From contig NC_079975.1 of the NCBI RefSeq assembly GCF_029852145.1, forward strand, positions 4,402,001-4,466,000: a stretch of 64,000 nucleotides of DNA. Reading direction: 5' to 3'. How positions within the stretch are numbered: position 1 is the first letter of the stretch; the number at the start of each line of letters is the position of its first letter. The translations under genes and the position numbers were made by a program. This DNA comes from Microplitis mediator. Its lineage: Eukaryota; Arthropoda; Insecta; Hymenoptera; Braconidae. The notes under the pieces were generated by a model. The model was not told the DNA's origin and ran no database searches. It saw only the letters and a program-made list of their open reading frames with translations. Shown here piece by piece: positions 46,401 through 57,790 of the stretch.

Positions 46401-49400
46401 TTCAAATTTCGAATCGATCAATTATATCTAATTCGAACACGATTTGTACACCCCTATAAAAAAGTTAATAATTAATTACCTCAGGTAATCTTTCTAATTC
46501 TCCATGATGTAATTCAGCGGATACATTATTATACATTTCCCATATCCAGTCAGCGGATAATACAAATGAAAAACATGAGGCCAAGTGTGGGAATAATTTG
46601 TATTGTTGGGTTACAAAGTCTATTATTTGACATTCGCCTGCACTATTTTATAAAATCATACTATTTATTAATATTAATATTAATCAGTAATATTTTTTTT
46701 TCGGTTTTGTAAACTTACTCTGGTTTTATTTGACTCTGCCTACGTACAGCACTGTAACGAATAGCGATCGTAACGGCTTTCGATAAATATCTAGCAGTAT
46801 CGCGTACTAATAACACGCGAACAAACATCATTGTACCGTAAGTGAGTTTATCTGTTGCTGGCTTCACATAAGTTCCGTCTTCAAGCACTTGTGCGTTTTT
46901 CATTAACATGTTTTCCCGAGGTATTCTGACCTCATTGAAACCCAGGAAGCCATTGTTGGTACTGTTCATTCCTAACTTTGTACCAATTTCACCGATTTTT
47001 ATGCCTATTGAATAATTTTAATAAAAGTTTAAAAATTGTACTCGAATAGTAGGCAGACATTTTCTAATTTTCGCGCGTTCATTGCTGGAATCTTTTCCTA
47101 GATATTTAGAATAATATATTACACGCCTAGGGAAGAAAGGAGGACATTCCAATCTGTGTATAATACGCGGATTGGGACCTCCATCCTTTCTTCGTGGTAT
47201 GGATACTATTTTTCACCAGATCTGGACCTCAAAGTTTAAATTTTTGCCTGTTTTTGTAGAAAAAATTTCGCATGTGTTGTTTTATGGTGAAAAATCCCAA
47301 GTAGCACAGAGACAACTTTAAGATGTCTTTTAAAAGAACAAGACAAACTTTTTTTTTTATCTCCAAGCCAAGTTTTTTTTATATAAATAAGACATACAGA
47401 AGTCGGTCCTAAGAGTCTTAGGGAAATTGTTTTTTTTTTTTTTCGTCCTACAAAAATCATTTCAATGTATGACTTATTTTAGCTGACGCTGTAAAAAATT
47501 CGCGGAAGAAACACAGATTAAATCCGGAGTGAATTCGGAGCGGATGACTGTGAATTTTCTTAATCCCCTCAAAGTGAAATTCACTCCGAAGGGGAGTTTA
47601 TTTTAACCCTCAGAGTACACTGGTGGTCATTTTGACCCCAGAATTTTTTTTATCCTAAAATATTTCTCAAGTTAGGTTTGATTTTAATTAATTTTTTCAC
47701 CATTAAAAATTAGTTAATTCGAATGATCCTGAAGTTAGCAGACAGTTAAAAATTTTCAAATTTTTGTTTCAACGACTTAAGATAAAAAAAATTAAAAATA
47801 AAAATATGCACATGTAGAAAATTTAATAAACTATAGGTGCAATTTTTTCAAATATTTTTTTAAAAATAATTTATTGCTTAAAAAAAAATCAAAAAATTAT
47901 TGGACGTCGGCTAACTTCAGTATCATTAATTCGAAATAATGATAGTTGTATTCGAAAGAGCATTGTTTTACCTACAAAAAACGTCATGACTTGCATTCCG
48001 ATAAAATGCATAGTTTTTGAGATATAACTCTTCAAAAGTGGTGGGGTCAATTTGACCCCGTGTGTACTCCGAAGGTCTGTTCGGAGGTGTGTACTCCGAG
48101 GGTTAATATTGAAACTCCGGTTCGGAGTGAATGCGGATTTAAATAAAATCCAGTTCACTCCAAAATCATTCCCAATTTTCTAGTGTATTCGTAATTTACT
48201 TTTTGTCGTCACTTGTGTCAATTCTTTTGACCATAAATTTTTTCGGTCACATAAATTTCTGATCGCTTAGTCAACATTTTTGTGTCTTATCGATTTGTCA
48301 AAAAACAGCCTCAACTTATATCTTATAGATGTTACATACCCGTGTGCTACTTGGGATAATTTTTAACGCGAATGTTGTTCTGTTGCTAATTGAATGAGAT
48401 GGTATTTTTTTGACTAAGATTTTTTGTTATTATTAGAGATTAATGATCGAGGATTTGAGTAAAGTTTAATTTTTTTAGAATACCGGTGAATGAACTCAAC
48501 GAACAATTAATAATGATCATTAATCATGGTGTCAACTTAAATTGTAGCGCTTTCGCGACTTTTATTTTAACTCTACTTATATTGTGTTACTGGTAAACGA
48601 GTTTTATAAAACGGTTCACTAAACCTGAACTAAATTAAGTTAAAATATTCATAGGTCCATAGCTTAGTTTGAAATTTATCTGCCAGTAGTTTTAACAGTA
48701 AAAATTTTAATATAAAAAATTAAAAAACTATTCATGACAATTAGCCTTAACAATTATACCTGAACTCGCTTCAAATTAATATATTAACAATAAAATATAT
48801 AAAAATTGAAAACTTATATCCGAGTAAACAATTCAGTTTTCGTAATTTAAATTGATTCAATACTTCGATGGCTTCTCATTCTTAACATGGACTAATTTAC
48901 TGAACTATATTTCATAAATTGAATATAAACTAAGTATCAATTTATTTTTTTTGTATTGTATATAATAGCAGTAGATAAATTATTTATCTAAACCCTTTAA
49001 ATCTATAAAATAAAAATAAGATTCTTGTATATGAAGACCTTTCACTTCTTTATGTTTTGTTTCTTCTTCTGTAGTCTGAGAAAACATAAATATCGTAGAT
49101 CCTAGATCAGCGCGAGCTACGATTAGGTCAACAACCTTTTGGGTCCGACACAGACTCATTACCATATTTAAGCAATATATTGAACAGCCGAAAAACACGT
49201 AGACGAATAAAAATATTTATTAGTCTGGAGTCTTTTATTGGTCTCGCCGCGATCAAATTCTTTAAATTATTCAAATTAAATAGACCGCGTTTCGCGCCAG
49301 AAATAATAAAATTTAAAGCGAACATTTGAAATTACTAAGAGCTGCCCTTTGAGGAAATGACACTATAGATATATTTATAAATAGATAATAAAATAATTAC

Positions 49401-52400
49401 CAGATAAAGGCTCATGTGTTTCTTCATCTCTCAATTGAACAATAAAAGGATGAATCCCTCGGCAAATACCTTGTGTATACAATTGTGCAACAACAACTGC
49501 GTAATTTGCTGTATGACCGACTAATAGACAAAGTGAATAAAAATTTTTAATTAATAATTTAAGAAAATTAGAGGTGGCAGTAGAAATTGACCTCGGGTAC
49601 AAGTTATCGCAGGCACTGAGAGGAAACCCGATTAAGGAGATACGCGAATATGTCATAAAGTTTAAGCAGTGTGACAAACAATGGGATAAAGTTGTAGGTG
49701 TAGTGAGTGCAATAAATAAAAAAAAGGGTAAGAAGGATTTGCACTTCTCTCTCTATTACACTCAAGTCCTCAAACGGTACTATCTTTGTTGCACTTGTGC
49801 AGTAAATGGAAACTGGCCGAGTTTTTCTCTTAAATAAACGAATATTAGAAAACAATTAAAGCGCACTTCGCTAGATTAGACAGTAGTGCAGCAATTTGCG
49901 GTCTATATTTTGTATTTAGAAATTTCGCTTCCGAAAAAAACTCAGCCGAAAATATCTGGTAACCCCTGGTAAGGAAAAGGACGATAAAAGTTTCGGAATT
50001 GCAGATAAAAATTAAAAGAAAAAAAAGTAAATAATTACACGGAAAAAAAAATAGTAGTGACTACTCTCTGGGATAGTACTGAGTACTTTCTGTAGAAAAT
50101 AAATTTAGACAGTACTGTATGCTATCTAGACTGTGTCCACTACTATCTACACTATATCCACTACTGTCCGGGATAGTACTCAGTATTATCCAGAGAGTAG
50201 TGGATATAGTCTAGATAGCATACAGTACTGTCTGAAATTTTTTTTTTACAGAAAGTACTCAGTACTATCCCAGAGAGTAGCCACTACTATTTTTTTTTTC
50301 CGTGTATTAAAGTAACTGTACATTGTAATAAATGAAATATGATTTAAGAAAATTAATAAATTATATTATATTAGAAAAATAAAATTTTATTATTAAAACT
50401 TACGACCACCAGGCCACCATTTATAAGAAGTACGTGTCGGACTATTTAATATAAATTCTTTAGTATCTGGATCATAAGTTGCCGTTGTTTCTAATCCTCT
50501 AATAAACGTTCCATGCCCTAATTCAGTCTAAAAATTTTTTAAAAATATTTATTAATGATTTGTGTAAATAAATACAATTTGGGATTGATATAAAAGAAAG
50601 TAAATGATAAATTTCACCTGTGCGTAGGTACCAATTATATTACATGACCATGCGCGACTGATCCAATAACCCTGTTGTTCAATAGTACCTTGTCCCATAA
50701 TTGTCGGTATAAACATTACATAATGAAGTACTAATGGATTACCATTTTGAATTAGCGCTGCTCCTAACATACCTCCTAATACTTGTCTATTTATTTTTTT
50801 TTAATAATAATATTCATTACTATTTAATTAATTAATTAGAGTAAATTCTAAATACCGAAATAAATTACAGTAAAAACAACTTACGAATACATATCGATTT
50901 CTCCTTTGCCCTGTTCTTGTAAATATTTAATTTTTCGTAATAAGATACAACCTTTTCTAATGGCATCTTCGTAAAGTTCTTTATGACTACAGTAACTATT
51001 AGGGATTTTATCTTTTAACTCTGGGTCACTTAGAAAATAGTCCTCTGTAGACAAAAAAAAATTATTGAAATAATAATTAAGATAATTATTATTAATTAAA
51101 GTAGAGTGTTTTGATGATTAAAATATTTTGTTATCTGATAAATTATAAAAATAGATTTTTTAATCAGAAATTTTTATCAATTAAAATCAACAAATAATAA
51201 TTTAATCAATGACTTGTTAATTTTTTTAATTATTTGAACAAAACAAATTTTTAATTAATAAAATGGTAAAATCATAAGAAGGTGGCGGTAATTCAAAAAT
51301 TATAATTTAATTTTGAACATAAATTGGATATTTTGTCCCTTTATTGGGACTTCTTCAGCAAATAAAACAAGTCATTATAGTCATAACTCCTTCGAAAGTT
51401 ATTCAAGGTTGAATTTGAGTCAAAACGATTTCAATAACGTGAATAACTTTCGAAGGAGTGAATTTAGCAAAAAAAGTTAAGAGGCCTTTTTTGTAGAGCA
51501 TTAAATTTCCTTCAAAAATCTGTCATGATCTTTTTTAGATATTTTTTAATTCGTCAGTTACAAAATTCAAAAGTAAAAATGTTAAATCGAAAAAATATAT
51601 CACTTTATTAAGCTTAATTAATCGGAAACGGCTTGTCTGACGAAAATTTTCAATCAGACCTTTCTTGTAGGGAATTTAATTTTACACAAGAATAAGTGGA
51701 AATGAATTTTTTTTACTCCAATGTTTTAGCAGTTCTGACGTAAAACATCAAATTATGAATTAAAATTAAAAATAGCGATGATAGACCTCTTAAAATTAAT
51801 ATAAAGGGCTCAAACTTTCATGAAATTTTTTTTTTTTGTCATTCTGAATAATATTTTCGATATAGCTATGAAAAAAAAAAATAGTCAATTTTTTTGGCCC
51901 AGACTAATGATCACGTCTTACCTTGATCATATAAATTTCATAACTACTAGATGTTTTTGAAACATACGTCATTTTATTTGCTAAAGAAGTCCCAATAAAA
52001 AGACAAAACGTCCAATTTATGATCAAAATTAAATTATAATTTTTGAATTACTGTCCACCTCCCTATGATTTTACCATTTTATTAAATTGATCTGGACACA
52101 ATTTTAAATTAATGATATTTCAACGTATAGTTCTTATAAATTTATTTTTCTTTAACTAAATAATAATAATAGTAAATAAAAAATTTGAATTTTCAATGTT
52201 TTAAATTCAAAAATTTAACGCCGCTTTATTTCTATTTTTTTTCTATCGCTTTCCAATAAATTTTTTATGACAAAATATAAAATTTTACGATATTTTTTAT
52301 CAACTACTACTACAAGCGATGGATTAAAAGATTTATCAAAAAAAATCACAAAAAATTTCTTTCTTATACTCAAGAAAAAAATAATTTCTGTATGTAAAAA

Positions 52401-53573
52401 TATTCAACTATTTATTTTGCAATATAAAAATATCATCTATAAATATAATTAATAGCAGCAAGAAAAAATTATACACAACATAATTAAGTATTACTCAACG
52501 TAAATACTTTGGACTCTGAAGAGTAACAAAAAAATAATTTGCAGATATAAAGTAAACCCGTTCTCCAGCTAAGTGCGCAGCGCGCAGTGTTTTGAAAGTA
52601 ATAAAAGATCTTGATAATTTAAAAATAATTTTAATGTCATTGCTAATGAAATTTTTTTATCACAACCAAGTGACCAAAACAAAAATATATTTTTTAAATG
52701 TTTGTATATTTTAATGTTATTAATTAGTAATTAATTGATATAATTATTAACAGTACAAATTGTAATGTAAAAATATTTTTGAAAAATAATTTCATAAATT
52801 ATCTAAACCGTAATTATTTATTTTTTACTAGACATGGAAAATGAACTCTTACAAGTTCACAAGATAATATTTTTACACTTACATTTTATGATACATATTT
52901 TATATGTCAAGTATTTAAACATTTTATCAACATAGTAAATTATATATATGATAAAATATACATATGATTATTATACATTTTTTTTTCTAATAAAAAACAA
53001 AAATAATAAGAAAATATTGCAACAAAAATTTCTAAAACAAAAAAAAATTTATTTTTAAAAATAATTGATCGTAAAAATCAGTCTCTAATTTAAAAAAAAA
53101 TTTATGAGATCATTAACTTACAAACTTTTTTGTAGAATAAAAATGATAAAAAGTTAATGATTAAAAAAAATAAAATTTCTATTAATTGTCAATATTTAAA
53201 AACGAAGTGATATTTTTACAAATATATACGTGTACATATTTGACGACAGTTTGCAAATTACTCATAGACATTAATTGTAATGTCGATAGTTTATCAATTA
53301 CAGTTTGATAAAAAATTCAAATTTCGAATTTTGATTTTCGTTTGAATATTTCCCAGAATTTTATAAAGCAGAAAATTATGTCATTAATTTTTAATTTTTT
53401 TAGAAACGAAATCAATTAACTTATGATTAATTAATTAATTAACTAAATAATTTACCTCGTTCACGACGTACTGCAGTTTTTTCCGGACTTCCATCGAGTA
53501 AATGCGTCAGTTCGATTGGTTTGAATGTGCAATTATTTCTTTCACGTTGTAAATCTTTGTTGACTTCTGTCAT
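43418..53573 (-). CDS. Peroxisomal acyl-CoA oxidase (ACOX1-like), ten exons
   Basis: First enzyme of peroxisomal beta-oxidation: FAD-dependent, converts acyl-CoA to trans-2-enoyl-CoA and produces H2O2. Exons (minus): 53573-53456, 51044-50885, 50786-50618, 50527-50404, 49520-49401, 47004-46719, 46642-46480, 45426-45083, 45006-44751 and 43678-43418. All have GT-AG sites and phases fit, giving 666 aa, normal for the family. The start MTEVNKDLQRERNNCTF and LTHLLDGSPEKTA are typical ACOX N-termini. TELGHGTFIRGLETTATYD (150-168) and WWPGGLGHTANYA form the flavin/substrate region, and NNGFLGF follows. LACGGHGYMDSSNLP and TYEGENTVMLLQTARYL carry the catalytic glutamate (in YEGEN, 431-435). The C-terminal acyl-CoA oxidase domain contains VDAFDIRDEILGSTLGAYDGNVY. 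It ends KSNL, a non-canonical PTS1 close to catalase's ANL. For exon 7 the acceptor AATAG (46,643) is required for frame rather than the CAG 5 bp downstream. Introns hold multiple nested MITEs. Confidence 0.95.
44064..44459. mobile_element. MITE in acyl-CoA oxidase intron 9
   Basis: Ends ATATAGGGTAAGAGCACCAGTAC and its inverse GTACTGGTGCTCTTACTGTATAT. The inner palindromic motif TACGCCCTTTTGGC appears more than once in the same or opposite sense. TATA at both tips leaves the target duplication unclear. Confidence 0.7.
45479..46456. mobile_element. hAT-type MITE in acyl-CoA oxidase intron 7, host of nested insertions
   Basis: Ends TAGGGGTGTGCAATAG and CGATTTGTACACCCCTA. It is flanked by TAAAATAG (45,471-45,478) and TAAAAAAG (46,457-46,464), an 8-bp duplication with one mismatch. 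AATTATTCG / CGAATAATT motifs recur in both arms. The TAGGG termini and 8-bp duplication resemble the autonomous element at 2568-6676, but the subterminal sequence is unrelated. Confidence 0.75.
45687..46297. mobile_element. Nested CACGGAAA MITE, copy 2
   Basis: TA-flanked (45,685-45,686 and 46,298-46,299). Homologous to the left part of the element at 28,957 and to its right tip CTCAATTTATATAG. Its middle, about 45,980-46,250, is occupied by unrelated AAGTTCAAATT/GAACTTTGG motifs in both orientations, probably a further insertion. Confidence 0.75.
47095..47290 (-). repeat. Interspersed repeat related to 33,830-34,035
   Basis: In oxidase intron 5. Contains an internal inverted pair, GAAGAAAGGAGGACATTCC with GGACCTCCATCCTTTCTTC. 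Matches the syndecan-intron copy in reverse orientation through AGATCTGGTGAAAAATAGTA-like sequence. Confidence 0.5.
47603..48106. mobile_element. Third-level MITE, piggyBac-type (TTAA)
   Basis: Exactly bounded by TTAA on both sides. Termini TTAACCCTCAGAGTACAC and GTGTACTCCGAGGGTTAA are inverted, and the subterminal GGTCATTTTGACCCC / GGGGTCAATTTGACCCC palindromes are typical of piggyBac-like MITEs. No transposase. The right end has a duplicated GTGTACTCCGA segment. Confidence 0.85.
47724..47925. mobile_element. Innermost MITE with 10-bp target duplication (Mutator-like)
   Basis: Begins TGATCCTGAAGTTAGCAGAC and ends GTCGGCTAACTTCAGTATCA. It is flanked by perfect 10-bp repeats TTAATTCGAA (47,714-47,723 and 47,926-47,935). 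About 202 bp. Family copies are listed at 55,096, 55,537, 59,094 and 63,019. A 9-11-bp duplication is characteristic of Mutator-like elements. Confidence 0.85.
50038..50304. mobile_element. Palindromic MITE in acyl-CoA oxidase intron 4
   Basis: CACGGAAAAAAAAATAGTAG to the inverse ending TTTTTTCCGTG, with TA on both sides. Almost entirely self-complementary: GTACTGAGTACTTTCTGTA and GCATACAGTACTGTCT repeat in both orientations around a centre near 50,170. Confidence 0.8.
51045..53455 (-). other. Long first intron of the acyl-CoA oxidase gene
   Basis: 2.4-kb AT-rich intron between the N-terminal exon and the second exon. Apart from the MITE at 51,254-52,085 I recognise no element or exon. A possible frame at 52,267-52,452 is Lys/Ile low complexity. 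Confidence 0.8.
51254..52085. mobile_element. MITE with about 113-bp terminal inverted repeats, oxidase intron 1
   Basis: Left arm 51,254-51,369 and right arm 51,970-52,085 are inverted, with few mismatches (for example AAAATGGTAAAATCATA and GGGACTTCTTCAGCAAATAA-type segments). An inner hairpin, CTCCTTCGAAAGTTATTC, pairs at 51,387 and 51,444. No coding sequence remains, so it is probably a deletion derivative of a larger transposon. Confidence 0.75.
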
Positions 53574-54490
53574 ATTGTGATAATTTTTTAAATAACAAAA
53601 AATGACAAGTGTTTAAATTCAAATTTACAATCTGTCAAGAAAACTCTTATTTTAAACTTTTATTTTCCATTTAATTGATTTTTTAAAAAAAAGTAGAAAC
53701 TTTTGAATGAAATTTAAAAAAAATTACTTTCACTTTGTTTTCACTGTAAGTAACATTTGAAACGAGTACTTGCAATCAACATTACAGTCGCACAGACGAC
53801 TGATGACTGATCACGTTTTAGTTTCACCAATCGCTAGGTTTCTCATTCTCTGTACATTTTATCAAGGACTTTTATTGCATTTACTATCTCACTCTATGCT
53901 GTCATACTGACATTACTTGTTATTATTATTGTTATTAAATATTTTTTTTAAATTCTACTTTACCTCCAAGTGTAAAGTACCCAGTAGTCTACTTCATAAA
54001 CGCAAATTTACTATCAATTTTTTTTTAAATAGTTTAGTTTATATTTTAAAGATGGCGGTACTTTTAAATACTCCCGCCAAAAATTTAAATTCTTTCCCAT
54101 CACAGGATTAATTCATATAAGTTATGATTTTATAATTTCTGTATATTTTGGTCCCTAATGAGTTTAATAAATGAATTAATTAATGATAATTAAAATTATG
54201 TTAATTAATTTTAAATACTGGAAGATATTGATGATGGGTAAAAATAGTTGAGTGTAAAAATCACAGATGACAGTCTAAGATAAGTTCAAAATTTCCGGAA
54301 GTTGGTCTAATAAATTTAAATAATTTATTTAATTAAAATAAAAAAAAGTTAATTGGTAAATTTTAAATGTAATTATAAATATAAATAATTAATTTGATGA
54401 ATGAAAATATATGACCTGAGTGATTGAAATAAAAAAAAAATAGTTGTCGGTTTGACAGCAAAGTAGGAAGCGTGACGCCACCATTGATAA

Positions 54491-54501
54491 CCCTCTTTTT
54501 C
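54491..54501 (+). promoter_or_regulatory. Candidate 5' TOP tract of RpL19
   Basis: CCCTCTTTTTC lies 34 bp before the RpL19 start codon, with no other pyrimidine tract nearby. Ribosomal protein mRNAs typically begin with a C followed by 4-14 pyrimidines that mediates growth-dependent translation. The transcription start is inferred to be within or just before it. No TATA box is evident. Confidence 0.55.
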
Positions 54502-54534
54502 ATCGAGACCTGAGGCCACCAAGTCTCGTTCACC

Positions 54535-56838
54535 ATGAGGTATAAATTTATTTGTTAATAATTAATAAATAATTAACAAAAAAAATTATTTTAAATATTT
54601 GTGTCACTCCAGCTGTCATAAAAAATATTTAAAACCAATAGTTTGTCATAAATTTTTGAATTTTTGAAAATAATGTCAATTAAATACTTGTTTTTTTACG
54701 GTCACATGGTCATGAAAAATATTTATTTATTATATTATTTATTGTGATACTTAAATAATTGATAATTATTTAGGATAATTAGTTTGATTAATTAAAAGTT
54801 TATTTTTTGGAGTGGAGTGATAAAATATTTAATATGATTGTGATTTAAATGTAAATTGTTAATTGTAACCTAACTTTTATTTTTAAAAGCAGCCTAAAAC
54901 TTCAGAAACGTCTTGCCTCATCGGTAATGCGATGTGGTAAAAAGAAGGTATGGTTGGATCCTAATGAAATTAACGAAATCGCCAATACCAATTCACGTAA
55001 GTCGAATTTATTTACCTTAGGGTTAGTTCTTTAAACCGGGTTTATATTTAGTCCAGGTTTTAACTATTATTGCTGGAATTACTATAGATTATTAATGATA
55101 CTGAAGCTAGCCGACGTCTAACAATTTTTTGATTTTTTTTAAGCAATAAATTATAAAAAACAAAATATTTGAAAAATTTGCACCTGTAATTTTTAAAATT
55201 TTCTACATGTGCGTATTTTTAGTTTTTGTTTTTTTGTAATTGATTTGTTGAACAAAAAAAATCCGAAAATTACTAATTGGCTGCTAACATCAGGATCATT
55301 TATTAATATATAACATATATATTCTATGATATTAGTTTAAACCCAGTTTGAAAAACTGACCGTTAATTTTCTCAAACTAATTACTCATTTACACTTGAAG
55401 AAGTAATCATTCACTAATAAATTTAATTAAAAATACTCCCATTCATTCTCTAATTTTTTGCAAAGATTTATTCAAACAACTTTGATGGATATCAATTTAA
55501 TATATTTTTGTTCTGCTGAGATAATTTTTTATTTTATGATCCAGAAGTTAGCAGACAATTCAAAATTTTTGAATTTTTTTTCAACATTTTAATTTGAAAG
55601 CTAAAAGAAATAAAAATATACACATGAAAATTTTAAAAACTACCAGTGCAATTTTTTGAAATATTTTTTCTTTTTACTTTATCGTTTTTAAAAAAATAAT
55701 TAAATTATCAGACGACTAATTTCAGTAACTTTGTATTGTTTTCAAATTTTTTTTATTTCGATTTATAATCAATGAGTAGAAATAGCGAATGCAAAAAACT
55801 TGGCAATTTGTTAATTTTTTAATGAAAAAATTAAAATATCAATTTAGATAAATTTGAATAAACGTATTTAGAAGACTTCATTATAAATCTTTTGCATTTA
55901 AAAATGATTGCTTTTTAAATCGTAATTTGTTTATTAAAACTTAACAATTATTAGACTACTGCTAATTGTAGTATCACTATTTACTTTTTCTTATTACTTT
56001 TATATGTAATCAGGGTATTGATATTAATGGTAATGTTTTTTTTTTCGCAGGTCAAAACATCAGAAAATTAATTAAGGATGGTTTGATTATTAAAAAACCA
56101 GTAGCTGTTCATTCACGTGCCCGTGTACGTAAAAACACAGAAGCTAGACGTAAAGGTCGTCATTGTGGTTTTGGTAAAAGAAAAGGTACAGCTAATGCCC
56201 GTACACCACAAAAGGTAATTAAAATAATCAATTAATGAATTAATTAAATTACACTCAATTAAAGTGTCGAAATAATTTATCGTACTTGGAGTTTTTAATA
56301 TTTTCATTTCTTAACAATAATTGGATATTAATTTTAAATATTCAAAATTAATAAATGAAATCAAACGATTGATCTTTAATTAGAATTGTTAAAAAACTTA
56401 AGCAATGGGTGGTGTATTTTTTGTATTGAAATTGTTGAAATTTTTTTACTGAGTCAAGTTTCAAAGTAAAGCTTAAAAACTGATGATAATTTAAATAATC
56501 TTTGTCTTCAGGAATTATGGGTCCAACGTATGCGAGTACTTCGTCGGTTATTGAAAAAATACCGTGAGACGAAAAAAATCGACAGACATCTGTACCACGC
56601 CCTTTACATGAAAGCTAAGGGTAACGTATTCAAGAACAAGCGTGTCCTTATGGAGTACATCCACAAGAAGAAGGCCGAGAAAGCACGTGCGGAGATGCTT
56701 TCTGACCAAGCTGAAGCCCGTCGTACCAAGGTACGTGAAGCCCGTAAACGACGTGCTGAGAGAATTGCCGCCAAGAAACAGGAGCTTTTGCAATCTTACC
56801 AACGTGAGGATGAAGCTGCTGCTGCGCAAAAGAAATAA
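54535..56838 (+). CDS. RpL19: 60S ribosomal protein L19 (eL19), four exons
   Basis: Large-subunit ribosomal protein. Exons: 54535-54539 (ATG AG only), 54890-54996, 56051-56214 and 56512-56838, with GT-AG junctions, giving 200 aa. The protein reads MSSLKLQKRLASSVMRCGKK, then KVWLDPNEINEIANTNSRQN, the highly conserved eL19 core. Next come VAVHSRARVRKNTEARRKGR and HCGFGKRKGTANARTPQKELW, and the long basic C-terminal helix with KKAEKARAEMLSDQAEARR. The first exon carrying only five coding bases is a common ribosomal-protein arrangement. AATAAATAAA poly(A) signals lie at about 56,858. The gene is divergent from the acyl-CoA oxidase gene, whose start is about 0.96 kb away. Intron 2 has acquired two MITEs (55,096 and 55,537). 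Confidence 0.98.
55096..55298. mobile_element. Mutator-like MITE in RpL19 intron 2, copy a
   Basis: TGATACTGAAGCTAGCCGAC to GGCTGCTAACATCAGGATCA, flanked by ATTATTAA / TTTATTAA. Same family as 47,724-47,925, about 203 bp. Confidence 0.75.
55537..55729. mobile_element. Mutator-like MITE in RpL19 intron 2, copy b
   Basis: TGATCCAGAAGTTAGCAGAC to CAGACGACTAATTTCAGTAA. A more diverged copy; the target duplication is no longer clear. Confidence 0.65.
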
Positions 56839-57141
56839 CTTACATATTAATTGTTTTAATAAATAAAAACCACAATTTAAAGTATACCAATTGTGTTTAT
56901 TATTTTTTTTTTCCTACTTTTTTTTTACACTCTTAATTAATATCACACACTTATTTATCATGATTAATTTTTAAAATCTAATTCTAATATTAATACATAA
57001 AATCAGTAAATTTTAATTTAGAAATTTGAATTAATACATTTACATTTTATTGAAATAAAAAATTAATTTTCATGATACCATCATCGAAACTTAAAGTTTC
57101 AGTGTCTCTATAGCCAATCTAAACCAGCTAATAAATATCAG

Positions 57142-57790
57142 CAAATGCGTAAATTGCGAATGTCTTCAGTCAGTGGCAGAAACAAACTTGTTTCGTCCCT
57201 GGGGAACAAGCGAATAATGATTCTGTCTGCTGACTGAAGTAATTCGCAATTTAAACTCTGATACTTGTCATTTGTTCAATAGTAATTTCAGACCATTAAT
57301 TTTATTTACGTGAATGACAGTTCTGACTGCGATTAAGTTTTATAAAAATTAATGTTGATGATAAATAGTATTTTTCTCGCTTCAGGGTGGAAAACGTCAA
57401 CTTTCGTTCCACTGTGCAAAATGAAGTTGCCGCTTTCCGCCTCCGTCGAGGAGAAAAATAGTAGACACACCTCGGAAAGTAAATAAAAAAGCCTCAGATC
57501 ACATATTTGTTGATTATATGTGATCTGAGACATTTCTTACTTTATTGCCCTAGGTGTGTAATATACTATAGTTTCTGTTTGATTATAAATTGCAAATGAA
57601 AATTTAATAATTGATGACACCATTGGTCTTGAATTAACTTGTTTTTGACTGGCTGCTGACAGTAATCATGAAAAATCTAGTTTGTAACTCAGGATAAAAC
57701 ACGATTTCAAACTGCTGATGTCAGCCAACTTCACCCTGGTCTGAAATCGTTTTGTTTCATCCCTTGTCACACAATAAACTATTTTTACAT
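57142..57790 (-). repeat. Interspersed element, copy 2, inverted relative to 33,170-33,690
   Basis: Matches the syndecan-intron copy in reverse orientation across most of its length, from GCGTAAATTGCGAATGTCTT to CATCCCTTGTCACACA. It contains about 200 bp (57,370-57,575) absent from copy 1, with its own hairpin CAGATCACATAT / ATATGTGATCTG and a GC-richer stretch GTTGCCGCTTTCCGCCTCC. That segment is either an insertion here or lost from copy 1. Confidence 0.7.

Larger units (their letters stand above)
47489..48187. mobile_element. Second-level MITE, AATCCGGAGTGAAT arms, copy 2
   Basis: Starts CTGTAAAAAATTCGCGG and ends CCCAATTTTCTAGTGTA. The inner arms ATTAAATCCGGAGTGAATTC and GGAGTGAATGCGGATTTAAA match the copy at 25,584-25,794. 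The copy is split at GGGGAGTTTA / TATTGAAACTCC by the TTAA element. Confidence 0.7.
47295..48356. mobile_element. Outer element of a four-level nest, TCCCAAGTAGCACA ends
   Basis: Terminal inverted repeat TCCCAAGTAGCACA / TGTGCTACTTGGGA, exact over 14 bases. About 190 bp on the left and 170 bp on the right belong to this element; the interior is the AATCCGGAGTGAAT-family MITE at 47,489-48,187. It lies in oxidase intron 5. Confidence 0.75.

Noticed and set aside
49574..49837. 87-codon plus-strand frame with charged residues in oxidase intron 4
   Set aside because: It has somewhat protein-like composition, but no recognised domain, no splice support and no second exon. Left uncalled.
54216..54290. 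C/D snoRNA-like pattern (TGATGATGGG ... AGTCTAAG) upstream of RpL19
   Set aside because: The D box is not CTGA, there is no terminal stem, and it lies outside a confirmed intron.
56548..56866. Frames on other strands and phases over the last RpL19 exon
   Set aside because: Shadows of the RpL19 coding sequence.
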